Source: an uncultured Psychroserpens sp.
Lineage (GTDB): Bacteria; Bacteroidota; Bacteroidia; Flavobacteriales; Flavobacteriaceae
DNA length: 64,000 nt
NCBI RefSeq assembly: GCF_947503375.1
Contig: NZ_CANNDQ010000009.1
Location: 31,754-95,753, forward strand
Direction: 5' to 3'
The first letter of the stretch is position 1. Each line of letters begins with the position of its first letter. A model generated the notes under the pieces. The model was not told where the DNA came from and did not search any database. It saw only the letters and a program-made list of their open reading frames with translations. The position numbers and the translations under genes were made by a program. Shown in pieces: positions 28,570-38,197 of this stretch.

Positions 28570-30888
28570 TTGGAGAAGTATTTAAGTCAGTTAAATGACG
28601 CGCAATTAGCGCCAACATTGCAAAAAGATGGACCAATGATCGTCATTGCTGGTGCAGGTTCTGGTAAGACACGTGTGCTGACTTATCGTATTGCGTATTT
28701 AATGAGTCAAGGTGTTGACCCATTCAATATTTTGGCGTTGACCTTTACCAATAAAGCTGCTCGTGAAATGAAGAGTAGAATTGCCGATATCGTTGGAACT
28801 AGTGAAGCTAAAAATCTATGGATGGGAACGTTTCACTCTGTTTTTGCAAAAATATTGAGGTTTGAAGCAGATCGTTTGGGTTACCCAAGCAATTTTACAA
28901 TTTATGACACACAAGATTCTGATAGGTTAATTGCTTCAATTATCAAGGAGATGAAGCTGGATAAAGATGTGTATAAATACAAGCAAGTACGCTCTAGAAT
29001 TTCTTCTTACAAAAACAGTTTAATTACTGTAAAAGCTTATTTTCAAAATGCAGAATTGATTGAAGCGGATACAATGGCTAAGCGACCTCGATTAGGAGAT
29101 ATCTATAAAAATTATGTAGATCGTTGCTTCAAAGCTGGTGCTATGGATTTTGATGATCTATTATTGAAGACCAACGAGCTTTTGACGCGTTTTCCTGATG
29201 TTTTAGCTAAATATCAAGACAGATTTAGATACATTTTGGTCGATGAGTATCAAGACACCAACCACTCACAATATCTCATTGTTAGAGCTTTATCAGATCG
29301 TTTTCAAAACATATGTGTTGTAGGTGATGATGCTCAGAGTATTTATGCGTTTAGAGGTGCCAATATTAATAACATTCTCAATTTCCAAAGAGATTATGAT
29401 GATGTAAAAGTGTTTCGTTTAGAGCAAAATTACCGCTCAACTAAAAATATTGTCAATGCGGCTAATTCAATTATTGATAAGAACAAAACTAAACTTGATA
29501 AAGTTGTTTGGACTGCCAATGATGAAGGTCCAAAGGTAAAAGTCAATCGCCTCATGACAGATGGTGATGAAGGGCGTTTTGTCGCTAGTTCCATTTTTGA
29601 AAACAAGATGCAGCATCAATTGAAAGATAGTGATTTCGCTGTTTTGTATAGAACAAACGCTCAATCACGTGCTATTGAAGATGCCTTGCGTAAGCGTGAT
29701 ATTCCTTATAGAATTTATGGAGGGCTATCGTTTTACCAGCGAAAAGAAATTAAAGACCTTTTGTCTTATTTAAGATTAGTTATTAATCCCGCTGACGAAG
29801 AAGCATTAAAACGAGTTATAAATTTCCCGGCTAGAGGCATTGGTCAAACAACTGTAGATAAACTCATTGTAGCAGCGAATGGTTACAATCGCTCTATCTT
29901 TGAAGTAATGAAGCATATTGACAAAACTGAAGTCAATGTAAATGCAGGAACACGTACCAAACTGAAGGATTTTGTGACCATGATTGAAAGTTTTCAGGTG
30001 ATGAATCAATCTGCAAATGCTTTCGAATTAGCTGAGCATATTGCCAAAGCTACAGGAATTATTAGAACTTATAATAAAGAAGGTACTCCCGAAGACATAC
30101 AGCGTCTTGAAAATATTGAAGAACTTTTAAATGGGATTAAAGACTTTGTTGAAGGCCAAGTTGAGATAGCTGATGCAACAGGTAGTATTGCAGAATTTTT
30201 AGAAGATGTTGCTTTAGCTACAGATTTAGATAACGACAAAGGAGATGATGATCGTGTGGCTTTGATGACCATACATTTGGCTAAAGGATTAGAATTTCCG
30301 TATGTTTATATCGTTGGAATGGAAGAAGATCTTTTTCCAAGTGCTATGAGTATGAATACACGAAGTGAACTAGAAGAGGAACGACGATTATTCTATGTAG
30401 CATTGACCAGAGCAGAAAAACAAGCTTACCTTACCTATACATTGTCTCGTTATCGTTGGGGAAAATTGATTGATGCTGAACCGAGTCGATTTATAGAGGA
30501 AATAGATGATCAATATCTAGACGTGCTTACACCAATTCATGAGCCAAGACAAAATCCAATGCTATCTGCAGATATTTTTGGTGATGTAGAGCCCAATCGT
30601 GTTCGATTTAAAAAACCAATTAAACGGAAACAAGAACCAAAACCTGCAAAATTTGTTGCGCCAAAAAATTTAAAACCAGTATCTAAAACGAATGGTTCTT
30701 CGAACAAGATTAATTTATTCGATGGAAAACTCACTGTAGGAAATATTGTCGAACATGCTCGATTTGGTAAAGGCAAAGTGCTTAAAATTGAAGGTGTTGG
30801 TGCCGACGTGAAAGCAGAAATTAATTTTGAAGTTGGAGGTGTTAAAAAATTATTACTTCGATTTGCTAAACTTGATGTTTTGAATTAA
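28570..30888 (+). CDS. ATP-dependent DNA helicase, UvrD/PcrA family
   Basis: A 772-residue superfamily 1A 3'-5' helicase. The start is the TTG at 28570 (MEKYLSQLNDAQLAPTL, the conserved N-terminus); the nearby ATG at 28565 is out of frame and stops at once. Motifs run in order: Walker A IAGAGSGKTRVLT near 27, Walker B ILVDEYQDTNHSQ near 223, GDDAQSIYAFRGA, and late VALTRAEKQAYL. The C-terminal 50 residues form a Tudor-like domain (GNIVEHARFGKGKVLKIEG), as in PcrA. It acts in excision repair and in removing protein blocks from DNA. Confidence 0.95.
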   Translation: MEKYLSQLNDAQLAPTLQKDGPMIVIAGAGSGKTRVLTYRIAYLMSQGVDPFNILALTFTNKAAREMKSRIADIVGTSEAKNLWMGTFHSVFAKILRFEADRLGYPSNFTIYDTQDSDRLIASIIKEMKLDKDVYKYKQVRSRISSYKNSLITVKAYFQNAELIEADTMAKRPRLGDIYKNYVDRCFKAGAMDFDDLLLKTNELLTRFPDVLAKYQDRFRYILVDEYQDTNHSQYLIVRALSDRFQNICVVGDDAQSIYAFRGANINNILNFQRDYDDVKVFRLEQNYRSTKNIVNAANSIIDKNKTKLDKVVWTANDEGPKVKVNRLMTDGDEGRFVASSIFENKMQHQLKDSDFAVLYRTNAQSRAIEDALRKRDIPYRIYGGLSFYQRKEIKDLLSYLRLVINPADEEALKRVINFPARGIGQTTVDKLIVAANGYNRSIFEVMKHIDKTEVNVNAGTRTKLKDFVTMIESFQVMNQSANAFELAEHIAKATGIIRTYNKEGTPEDIQRLENIEELLNGIKDFVEGQVEIADATGSIAEFLEDVALATDLDNDKGDDDRVALMTIHLAKGLEFPYVYIVGMEEDLFPSAMSMNTRSELEEERRLFYVALTRAEKQAYLTYTLSRYRWGKLIDAEPSRFIEEIDDQYLDVLTPIHEPRQNPMLSADIFGDVEPNRVRFKKPIKRKQEPKPAKFVAPKNLKPVSKTNGSSNKINLFDGKLTVGNIVEHARFGKGKVLKIEGVGADVKAEINFEVGGVKKLLLRFAKLDVLN

Positions 30889-30895
30889 CATTAGT

Positions 30896-31858
30896 TTATT
30901 TTACCATACATACAGAGTTGATATGGCCTTTGCCATCATATTCCCTTACAGAATTTTCAGGGTCTAATATCCATTTTCCATCCACTATAAATTTGTAATG
31001 GTGTTTTCCAGGGGAAAGTGATAATCCTAGTTTCCAATACCCATTATTTGTTTTCGACATTTTTAGTTCGTGTTCATTCCAGTCATTGAATGAACCTGTT
31101 AAAACAATAGTATTTGCATCTTGAAACCCTTTCAGTAAAAACGTCACGTATTTGCCTACACTAATGAAAGAATTATATTCTCCAAATTCATTTAAAACCT
31201 TATCTGGATTGGTAGGATCTTCCATCCATCTTCCATCTACTATAAAACGATATTCGTACTCACCAGGTTTAACCTGAAGTTTCAATTCCCAGCCGTTTTC
31301 AATTTTATACATTTTAAATAAATGCTCATTCCATTTATTAAAAGTACCTGCAACAATCACCTTACTAGCACCCTCAAAACCTCTGAGTCTAAAGCGTACG
31401 TTACCATCATTATCCGGATAAGCACCAGTGTACATTTTTAAATTATAAACATGAAGGTCTTCACCATTTTTAGTGGCATTAGCAATATTAGGATCGTCTT
31501 TGGTTGGTTCTGCCCAATAGGTATTATTGATAACAAATTTAAACTCCCATGAGTATTCGTCCTTAAATTGGCTTAAAGGCTTTCTTAACTGATAAGTGTT
31601 TTCATCGATCTTGGTCATTTTCCAATCGTATTTTGACCAGTTGTTGAATTCACCAGACACTGAAACATTATCAACTGTTAGGTCTTCAAACCTTATATGT
31701 CTGCTTTTATGTTCGTGTGAGACAGTCTCATAATCTGATCTATGAAATGTGAATACAATATCATCCCCTTCAATGGTATATCCTTTTTGTTTTTGGGCAT
31801 TAGCATTGAAAGTGAAAACAGACAGAAAAGCTATAATATAACAAAGCCTCATTTTCAT
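30896..31858 (-). CDS. Secreted protein with three tandem CBM48-type glycogen-binding modules
   Basis: A 320-residue exported protein (signal peptide about 1-21, NANAQ). It consists of three AMPK/isoamylase-type CBM48 repeats, each opening with a GxFNxW motif: GEFNNWSKYDW near 70, GTFNKWNEHLF near 170 and GSFNDWNEHEL near 255. Modules two and three end with YRFIVDGRWMEDP and YKFIVDGKWILDP. No catalytic domain is present. It may bind alpha-glucans or serve as a scaffold. Its start overlaps the stop of the upstream protease gene by 4 bases. Confidence 0.9.
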   Translation of the reverse strand: MKMRLCYIIAFLSVFTFNANAQKQKGYTIEGDDIVFTFHRSDYETVSHEHKSRHIRFEDLTVDNVSVSGEFNNWSKYDWKMTKIDENTYQLRKPLSQFKDEYSWEFKFVINNTYWAEPTKDDPNIANATKNGEDLHVYNLKMYTGAYPDNDGNVRFRLRGFEGASKVIVAGTFNKWNEHLFKMYKIENGWELKLQVKPGEYEYRFIVDGRWMEDPTNPDKVLNEFGEYNSFISVGKYVTFLLKGFQDANTIVLTGSFNDWNEHELKMSKTNNGYWKLGLSLSPGKHHYKFIVDGKWILDPENSVREYDGKGHINSVCMVK

Positions 31859-32814
31859 TCTCTATTTAATGGGTATTCTACAAAGTAAAGCTTTTCTTTT
31901 TGATAATTGATAATCGTACGTTGTTGTCTAAGGAATTCATAACCCATAAGGCCGTCTAATGAAGTGCCAAAGGCTTCGTTCATACGATTAAGGTTTGTGA
32001 GTGTTGTTTTCATTGGTGCAAAATAAATTGATTCTGTCAATTTAACACGATACAATTTTCCTGCCAAAACTTCAATTCTTTTACCACTTGCTCCAACTAA
32101 CATAAGTCGTCTTTTAGGAAAAAAATGCTTTAAGGCTTTTTTATTGATTGATGCATTAAGCTGATTGTATTCAGCAGCAGTATCTAAACCAAACTTCATT
32201 TTTTGATCATCTATGTATGCTTCTAAAACAATGGTGTGCTTTTTTAGTTTAAAATCGACACTATCTATTAATCTTTCTAGGTATATGTTTTTATCGAGCT
32301 TTTCACCTTTTGCATTTACTCTTGAGAGTGTAATTTGATTAAGGTGCATATCGATAAAAATTTCATAATCTTTAAGAATATTGTAACCAATGATACCTAA
32401 TAATCTCATTTTTTTGCTTAACTCAATGTGTGATAAGTCTATGATGTCTGAGTTCTTGTGCCTTATTTTCAAGTCTTTAATAATGAACTCTCGTAAGCGT
32501 TTTTCTATGCTATTATCGATCAAATTATGAATACCTGAGGTTTCTCTAGTTTTGTTGAGATTTGCGCTGTAGGTTTTAAAATGTTTTTTGTTTAACATTA
32601 ATCGTTCAGAACCAGTGTCTATAATAAAATTTCCTTTTTGGTTCAACAGTTCTGCTTCTATAACAATAAGGTGGTCAACAAGTTTAAAAGGAATTCTAGT
32701 TGTATTTTCATTTAATACTTCGGCTTCAGGAAATGATATGACTTCAAATTTTTCTTTTGAAAATCCTATAAAGGGTAAAGTTAGAAGTAAGATTATAAAA
32801 ATAAGACGTTGCAT
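31855..32814 (-). CDS. Retropepsin-like aspartic protease
   Basis: A 319-residue exported protein (signal peptide about 1-19). It has two aspartyl-protease-like halves: FIIDTGSERLMLN near 63 with the canonical DTG, and FGLDTAAEYNQLN near 210, where DTG has become DTA. The second half may therefore be only partly active, or the two halves may work as one pseudo-dimer. The gene overlaps the triple-CBM48 gene by 4 bases, so the two products are probably made together. Confidence 0.82.
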   Translation of the reverse strand: MQRLIFIILLLTLPFIGFSKEKFEVISFPEAEVLNENTTRIPFKLVDHLIVIEAELLNQKGNFIIDTGSERLMLNKKHFKTYSANLNKTRETSGIHNLIDNSIEKRLREFIIKDLKIRHKNSDIIDLSHIELSKKMRLLGIIGYNILKDYEIFIDMHLNQITLSRVNAKGEKLDKNIYLERLIDSVDFKLKKHTIVLEAYIDDQKMKFGLDTAAEYNQLNASINKKALKHFFPKRRLMLVGASGKRIEVLAGKLYRVKLTESIYFAPMKTTLTNLNRMNEAFGTSLDGLMGYEFLRQQRTIINYQKEKLYFVEYPLNRE

Positions 32815-32853
32815 AATATATAGACTTTTAAACTTTGAAAATGTTACATAGAT

Positions 32854-33720
32854 TTATTCTAAATGTGTTTGAGTAAATGTTTTTAATTTGTTCCATGCGT
32901 CTACTAATTCTATTATACCAAAATCATGACCAGAATTTTCATATAGTGTAAATTCATTGATGACATTTAGGGTTGTCAATTTAGATTCCATATCTACGCC
33001 TTGACTTGTTGGGATTAAAGGATCTTGACCACCATAGAACAGAATAGTAGGAGGTGCAGCACTAGTTACTTGATGATAAGGGCTAATTTCTTCCAAAAAT
33101 GGAATAGACGTATCGATGCCATAAGTTTCTAATATTTCATCGAGAACAGGATTGCTAGTTAAATATGCTGGATCAGTAAAATTTGTTGGACCAACAATAC
33201 TTGCAACCATTTTTGAATTGTTATTAGTGTCAAATGCATAGCACCATAACATTGCTAAATGTGCTCCTGCGCTTCCACCCAAAAAACCTATGTCGTCTGA
33301 GATAACATATTCAGATTGATTATTATTTAGAAATTCAATTACTGATGTGATATCATTGATTTGCATAGGGTACGGACTATTATTTTCATCAGCTAGTCTG
33401 TAATTCATATTCACAATTGCGATGTTTGGTAAATCTTGACGCATCAATTCTTTCAAGTCGTTCATATCTGTCTTATCTCCAGAGGTCCAGCCACCACCAT
33501 GAATTAAGATCATTACTTTAGTTTGTAAGGTTCTGTTTGCAGGTAAATAAATATCAAAAACTTGATCATTATCTGTACCATAGGAAACATTCAATTCTTG
33601 ACGAAACTCTAATGCTACCTGTTCTTGAGGAGGATTCGTATTAGTTGATTCATCTTCTGAACAAGAAAAAAAGTTTATGCTAATAAAAAGCACGAGAAAC
33701 ACATGTTTTATAATCTTCAT
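32854..33720 (-). CDS. Alpha/beta hydrolase lipoprotein, BD-FAE/carboxylesterase type
   Basis: I start it at the ATG at 33720 (MKIIKHVFLVLF), giving 288 residues with a lipobox at INFFSCSED; a longer frame to 33870 would run into the divergent neighbour and add no family sequence. The oxyanion motif is HGGGWTSGD, the nucleophile is in GGSAGAHLAM, and the acid and histidine are in GGQDPLIP and SGHDFGI. It belongs to the esterase group that removes acyl or feruloyl groups from polysaccharides. The substrate is unknown. Confidence 0.88.
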   Translation of the reverse strand: MKIIKHVFLVLFISINFFSCSEDESTNTNPPQEQVALEFRQELNVSYGTDNDQVFDIYLPANRTLQTKVMILIHGGGWTSGDKTDMNDLKELMRQDLPNIAIVNMNYRLADENNSPYPMQINDITSVIEFLNNNQSEYVISDDIGFLGGSAGAHLAMLWCYAFDTNNNSKMVASIVGPTNFTDPAYLTSNPVLDEILETYGIDTSIPFLEEISPYHQVTSAAPPTILFYGGQDPLIPTSQGVDMESKLTTLNVINEFTLYENSGHDFGIIELVDAWNKLKTFTQTHLE

Positions 33721-33769
33721 AAAAAAATAATTAATTACTTTGTGTAACGTAATTGTAAGATACGATATT

Positions 33770-34390
33770 ATGGCTGAATTGATAAAGATATATGAGGAGA
33801 ACCCTAACCCAAAAGAAATTAAGAAGGTTATTGATGTTTTAAAAAAAGGCGGATTGATCATATATCCCACAGATACAGTCTATGGTTTAGGCTGTGATAT
33901 TACCAACATTAAGGCATTAGAGAAAATAGCCCGAATTAAAGGGGTTAAACTTGAGAAATCAAATTTCTCTTTTATATGCCATGATCTAAGTAATTTGAGT
34001 GATTATGTCAAGCAAATAGATACAACCACTTTCAAAATATTGAAGCGCGCACTTCCTGGACCTTACACGTTTATTCTGCCAGGTTCTAAAAGTTTACCGC
34101 ATCCTTTTAAAAAGAAAAAAACGGTTGGTATTCGTGTGCCAGATAATAGTATTGCATTAGAAATTGTTCAGCAACTCGGAAACCCAATTATATCGACCTC
34201 AATTCGTGATGAAGATGAGATTATTGAATATACTACTGATCCAGAATTGATCCTTGAAAAATGGGATAACCTTGTCGACTTGGTTATTGATGGTGGTTAT
34301 GGAGGTAATCTTCCATCAACAATAGTTGATTTGTCTGAAGATGAACCTTTAATTGTTAGAGAAGGAAAGGGAGACCTTGGGATTTTTTAA
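33770..34390 (+). CDS. L-threonylcarbamoyladenylate synthase-type protein (Sua5/YciO/YrdC)
   Basis: A 206-residue cytoplasmic protein starting at the ATG at 33770 (MAELIKIYEENPNP). The YrdC-fold motifs are clear: GGLIIYPTDTVYGLGCDI near 30, LPGPYTFILPG near 95 and PIISTSIRDEDE near 140. YrdC/Sua5 enzymes make the threonylcarbamoyl-AMP used for the t6A37 modification of tRNA. The sequence looks closer to the YciO subgroup, whose exact role is less certain. It is divergent from the esterase and convergent with ompA. Confidence 0.88.
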   Translation: MAELIKIYEENPNPKEIKKVIDVLKKGGLIIYPTDTVYGLGCDITNIKALEKIARIKGVKLEKSNFSFICHDLSNLSDYVKQIDTTTFKILKRALPGPYTFILPGSKSLPHPFKKKKTVGIRVPDNSIALEIVQQLGNPIISTSIRDEDEIIEYTTDPELILEKWDNLVDLVIDGGYGGNLPSTIVDLSEDEPLIVREGKGDLGIF

Positions 34391-34397
34391 TAAAAAA

Positions 34398-34424
34398 AAA
34401 GCCCAATCGTTTAGATTGAGCTTT
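34398..34424 (+). terminator. Shared bidirectional terminator
   Basis: AAAGCCCAATC pairs with GATTGAGCTTT (one mismatch) around a GTTTA loop. It has an A run on the left and T-rich sequence on the right, between the convergent genes ending at 34390 and 34442, so it can serve both. Confidence 0.65.
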
Positions 34425-34441
34425 AATTCATTTTTTGATAA

Positions 34442-35299
34442 TTAGTTTTCAGCAGAAAGATTTTTCATTTCCTCTTCAACCATTTCATAGAATTGATCAA
34501 TTTTTGGTAATACAACTATTCTTGTACGTCTGTTCTTAGCTTTGTTCTCTGCGGTGTCATTTTCCACTAAAGGAACATAATAACTACGTCCAGCAGCAAT
34601 TAACTGTTGCGGATTTACTTCAAGTTCTTCAAGTACACGCACTACAGATGTTGCACGTTTAACACTTAGATCCCAATTGTCAATCAATACACCTTTTGAA
34701 TAAGGCACATTATCTGTATGAGATTCTACCATAGCTTCAAAGTTAGGCTTGCTGTTTATTACAGCTGCAACTTTTGCTAATACTTCTTTTGCTCTATCTG
34801 TTACATTATAGCTACCGCTTTTAAATAATAACTTATCTGCAATAGAAATAAATACAACACCTTTCTCAACATTAACCTCAATGTCTGGGTCATTAATACC
34901 TACCGCCTTTTTTAAGCTGGAAACAATAGCTAATGTGACACTATCTTTTTTTGTTAAAGCATCTTGCAAGCGTGATATTTTCAAATCTTTTTCTTTTAAG
35001 CTTTCTAAAGATTTTTCTAAGTTTTCAGCTCCTTTTTGAGTTAGAGTAGTCAGGTTCCCTTTTGTATCGATTAAATCTTGATTTGCCTTTCGTAAATCTT
35101 CAAGCTGATCTTTCATGGCTTCAACACGAGCCTGTGCTGCAGCTTTATCTGATAGACAACTATTTAATTTTACTGTAGCGGTATTCAATAGGTCCTGAGT
35201 TTCTTTTTGTTTGTCTTCTAGTGCCATATAATCTTTCTTAGAAACACATGAAGTCAAAACGAACATCCCAGCAACACTTAATAGCATTAATTTTCTCAT
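34442..35299 (-). CDS. OmpA family peptidoglycan-binding lipoprotein
   Basis: The start is taken at the ATG at 35299 (MRKLMLLSVAGMF), which places the lipobox VLTSC directly after the signal peptide; the longer frame adds 20 unlikely residues. A coiled coil spans about 25-120 (repeating Lys/Glu/Leu), and the OmpA C-terminal domain is at about 130-265, with ANHE-type motifs FEAMVESHTDNVPYS, NWDLSVKRATSVVRVL and NRRTRIVVLP. It should tether the outer membrane to peptidoglycan. Length is 285 residues. Confidence 0.92.
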   Translation of the reverse strand: MRKLMLLSVAGMFVLTSCVSKKDYMALEDKQKETQDLLNTATVKLNSCLSDKAAAQARVEAMKDQLEDLRKANQDLIDTKGNLTTLTQKGAENLEKSLESLKEKDLKISRLQDALTKKDSVTLAIVSSLKKAVGINDPDIEVNVEKGVVFISIADKLLFKSGSYNVTDRAKEVLAKVAAVINSKPNFEAMVESHTDNVPYSKGVLIDNWDLSVKRATSVVRVLEELEVNPQQLIAAGRSYYVPLVENDTAENKAKNRRTRIVVLPKIDQFYEMVEEEMKNLSAEN

Positions 35300-35423
35300 A
35301 ATTAGTTTTAAAAAATTGGTTATAAATTTTTTCCTTGCCCACTTGTATGAACACATCAAAATTAGATAAAAGAATAGTTGCTTTTACCTTATTTAACTAA
35401 AATTTTAACACATTTACTAACAA

Positions 35424-36404
35424 TCAATAACTATGACGTTTTCTTATGAAGTAAGACCAAACAATAGATTTCGTTTTGTAATATTTTTTTTGTCTGGTTA
35501 GTTGCTTTCTTTGTTTTAAAAGTCGATGTAAATGTCTATAGAAACTAAAATGAGCTTTTAAAACAGCAATGAAATGAGCTAATTTTAAATTAAACAGGAA
35601 TTTTAATCCTGCGATACCATCTAACGCTAATCTTATGAGGATGATGCTAAATAAGAATCCATGAGCATTTTTAGTCAATGTAAATAAACTATTTCTAAAA
35701 TTGAGATATGTTTTTTTTGGATTTGAAGCATTAAGTGTAGCACCTCCAATATGATAAACGCAAGACGAACCAATATACTTGGTCGTAAACCCAGCATTGA
35801 AAGCTCGCCAACACAAATCGATTTCTTCAAAATGTGCAAAAAAGGCCTCGTCAAATCCACCAAGCAACTCAAAGGTTGACTTTCTAATAAATAGACAAGC
35901 ACCAGAGGCCCAAAAAATAGGAATTGTATCGTTGTATTGGCCTATATCTTTTTCTATGGTATCAAAAATGCGTCCTCTACAATAAGCATATCCGAACTTA
36001 TCAATAAATCCACCACCAGCACCTGCATACTCAAAATGAGATCTATTCTTGTAATCTAATAGTTTTGGCTGAACAATTGATGTGTTAGTCTCAGATTCAA
36101 ATTCAGAGATAATGGGAGAGAGCCAACCTTTAGTAACCTCTATATCACTATTTAGTAAACAAAATACATCTGCTTCTACTTTTTTTAAAGCCTCATTATA
36201 ACCCTTTGCATAGCCACAATTAGTTTTATTTTGTATAATACTAACTTGCGGATAATTTTGTTTTATAAACACAACCGAATCATCTGTAGATGCATTATCA
36301 GCAACATAAACATTAGCTTCAGTCGAATATTTAATGACATAGGGTAAAAACTGTTCTAACAATTGTTGACCATTCCAATTTAATATGACGACTGCAACTT
36401 TCAT
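35424..36404 (-). CDS. Glycosyltransferase family 2 protein
   Basis: A 326-residue GT-A fold transferase. The nucleotide-sugar site has VVILNWNGQQLL at the N-terminus, ADNASTDDSV near 36 and LNSDIEVTKGW near 88 (DxD-like). FWASGACLFIRK and HFEEIDLCWRA follow, typical of rhamnosyl-transferase-like GT2 proteins. A hydrophobic segment near 250-275 may lie at the membrane. The donor and acceptor sugars are unknown. The start overlaps the stop of the HSDR_N gene by 4 bases. Confidence 0.93.
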   Translation of the reverse strand: MKVAVVILNWNGQQLLEQFLPYVIKYSTEANVYVADNASTDDSVVFIKQNYPQVSIIQNKTNCGYAKGYNEALKKVEADVFCLLNSDIEVTKGWLSPIISEFESETNTSIVQPKLLDYKNRSHFEYAGAGGGFIDKFGYAYCRGRIFDTIEKDIGQYNDTIPIFWASGACLFIRKSTFELLGGFDEAFFAHFEEIDLCWRAFNAGFTTKYIGSSCVYHIGGATLNASNPKKTYLNFRNSLFTLTKNAHGFLFSIILIRLALDGIAGLKFLFNLKLAHFIAVLKAHFSFYRHLHRLLKQRKQLTRQKKYYKTKSIVWSYFIRKRHSY

Positions 36405-36844
36405 TTGTAATTAGGAATATCTCTTAAAAACGAGTAGCGCTCATTATCAAAATCCATAACACAATAATAATGATTAATTCCGTTAGTGATCATTAAATAA
36501 CTTGCATTTAAAGTTAAATTGTAACGTGCAATTTGGTCAAACGTGCTTTGGTCTATATTAACGTTGTGCGATTTGCATTCGACTATAAGGTGAATAGTTC
36601 CATCAGAATTATATACCACAATATCGTAGCGTTTTGTCAAGCCATTAACTTTGAGTTCTTTCTCGACGTTGATTAGTGATTTTGGATATTTTTTATGTTG
36701 AATTAAATACTGAACACAGTGTTGGCGTACCCATTCTTCAGGTTGTAGAATGATAAATTTTTTACGAATCTCATCGAAAATAGAAACTTTATTTTCGTTA
36801 CTTTTGAAACGGAATGGATATGTAGGGAAATTTAATTCTTGCAC
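36401..36844 (-). CDS. Small HSDR_N-type nuclease-fold protein
   Basis: A 147-residue protein similar to the N-terminal nuclease domain of type I restriction R subunits. Visible nuclease-like residues are KRYDIVVYNSDG followed by IHLIVECKSHNV, giving the D...ExK pattern of PD-(D/E)xK enzymes. There is no helicase domain and no hsdM or hsdS beside it, so it is not a restriction system. The gene is commonly found next to holA in flavobacteria. Its role is unknown. Confidence 0.85.
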   Translation of the reverse strand: MQELNFPTYPFRFKSNENKVSIFDEIRKKFIILQPEEWVRQHCVQYLIQHKKYPKSLINVEKELKVNGLTKRYDIVVYNSDGTIHLIVECKSHNVNIDQSTFDQIARYNLTLNASYLMITNGINHYYCVMDFDNERYSFLRDIPNYK

Positions 36845-36966
36845 CTCACAAATTTATAATTAAAAGTCATTTTAGGTCTTAAATATTTGAGAATTTTATC
36901 AATAAATTATTCATCATTATCTGGCTTAAGGTATGAGTTGTTGTTTATATTTTATAAAATAAAATT

Positions 36967-37971
36967 TTGGAAGACGTAAAGCAAATTGTTGCAGATATTA
37001 AAAAAGGAGATATTAAGCCTATTTATTTATTGATGGGAGAAGAGCCTTATTATATTGATGCTATTTCAAATTTTATTGAAAATAATGTCTTAGCAGAAGA
37101 AGAAAAGGGATTCAATCAAATGGTGTTATATGGTCGAGATGCTTCCGTAGATGACATTGTTAGTAATGCTAAGCGATATCCAATGATGGCCGAGCGACAA
37201 GTGCTTATTATAAAAGAAGCTCAAGACCTGTCGCGAACCATAGAGAAATTAGCTATTTATGCCGAAAATCCTCAACCAACTACCGTTTTGGTCGTTAATT
37301 ACAAGTACAAAAAAATTGATAAGCGTAAAGCGTTATATAAAACTATAAAAAAAACAGGTGTTGTATACGAAAGTAAAAAACTTTATGAAAATCAAGTAGC
37401 CGATTGGATACGAAGAGTGCTATCTGGTCAAAAATATGCTATAACACCAAAGGCATCACAAATGCTTGTTGAGTTTTTAGGTACTGATTTGAGTAAGATC
37501 AATAATGAGCTTGAAAAACTCAAGATCATATTACCAGAAGGTACTCAATTTACACCAGAGCATATTGAAGAAAATATTGGTATAAGTAAAGATTATAATA
37601 ATTTTGAGCTTCGTAAAGCTATAGGCGAACGTGACAGTGTTAAAGCATTTAAGATCATCAACTACTTTGCAGATAACCCAAAGGACAATCCAATGGTTGT
37701 GACTGTTTCGTTGCTATTTAACTTCTTTTCTCAGTTACTACATTTTCATGGGCTTCATGATAAAAACCCTAGAAATGTTGCTTCAGCATTAAAGATCAAT
37801 CCCTATTTTGTTAATGAGTACGTGGCTGCTGCTAGAAATTATCCAATGAAAAAAGTAAGCGCCATCGTTGCTACACTAAGAGAGTTCGATGTAAAAGGAA
37901 AGGGAGTGAATTCTAATGCAGTTCCTCAAGGTGATTTGCTTAAAGAGCTATTAGTTAATATTTTAAGATAG
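36967..37971 (+). CDS. holA: DNA polymerase III subunit delta
   Basis: A clamp-loader subunit of 334 residues. The start is the TTG at 36967, giving MEDVKQIVADIKKGDIKPIY, which matches the family N-terminus; no in-frame ATG exists before the conserved LLMGEEPYYID. The AAA-like domain covers about 1-210 (MAERQVLIIKEAQDL, NNELEKLKIIL) and the helical collar about 220-334 (DNPMVVTVSLLFNFFSQLL). It opens the beta clamp during replication. It is divergent from the HSDR_N gene. Confidence 0.95.
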   Translation: MEDVKQIVADIKKGDIKPIYLLMGEEPYYIDAISNFIENNVLAEEEKGFNQMVLYGRDASVDDIVSNAKRYPMMAERQVLIIKEAQDLSRTIEKLAIYAENPQPTTVLVVNYKYKKIDKRKALYKTIKKTGVVYESKKLYENQVADWIRRVLSGQKYAITPKASQMLVEFLGTDLSKINNELEKLKIILPEGTQFTPEHIEENIGISKDYNNFELRKAIGERDSVKAFKIINYFADNPKDNPMVVTVSLLFNFFSQLLHFHGLHDKNPRNVASALKINPYFVNEYVAAARNYPMKKVSAIVATLREFDVKGKGVNSNAVPQGDLLKELLVNILR

Positions 37972-38197
37972 CTTTTACGTGTTGAATTTTAAACTAAATT
38001 AAAGTTCATAAGTAAAAGATAGTTGATAACATTCTGTACTATAATTTCTTAATTTGTAGTTTTATTATTACATTTAAGTTCTCCCTTAAACTATATTCTG
38101 TTGACGCATGTATAGAGTTGCTAAAGTAATTCTGTGCATGTGTTTTTATTTAGTTTAATGCCTGTAATTACCAATTTGATATTATATTATAAAAAGA

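Noticed and set aside
33721..33870. Longer start for the BD-FAE-type esterase
   Set aside because: It would overlap the divergent Sua5-family gene and bury the signal peptide and lipobox 50 residues inside the protein.
36401..36844. Type I restriction system
   Set aside because: Only the small HSDR_N-type domain is present, with no helicase, methylase or specificity gene nearby; it is a common neighbour of holA.
37972..38197. tRNA or other structured RNA
   Set aside because: The 226-base gap has no cloverleaf arms, CCA or strong stem; nothing else in the window looks like a tRNA or rRNA.
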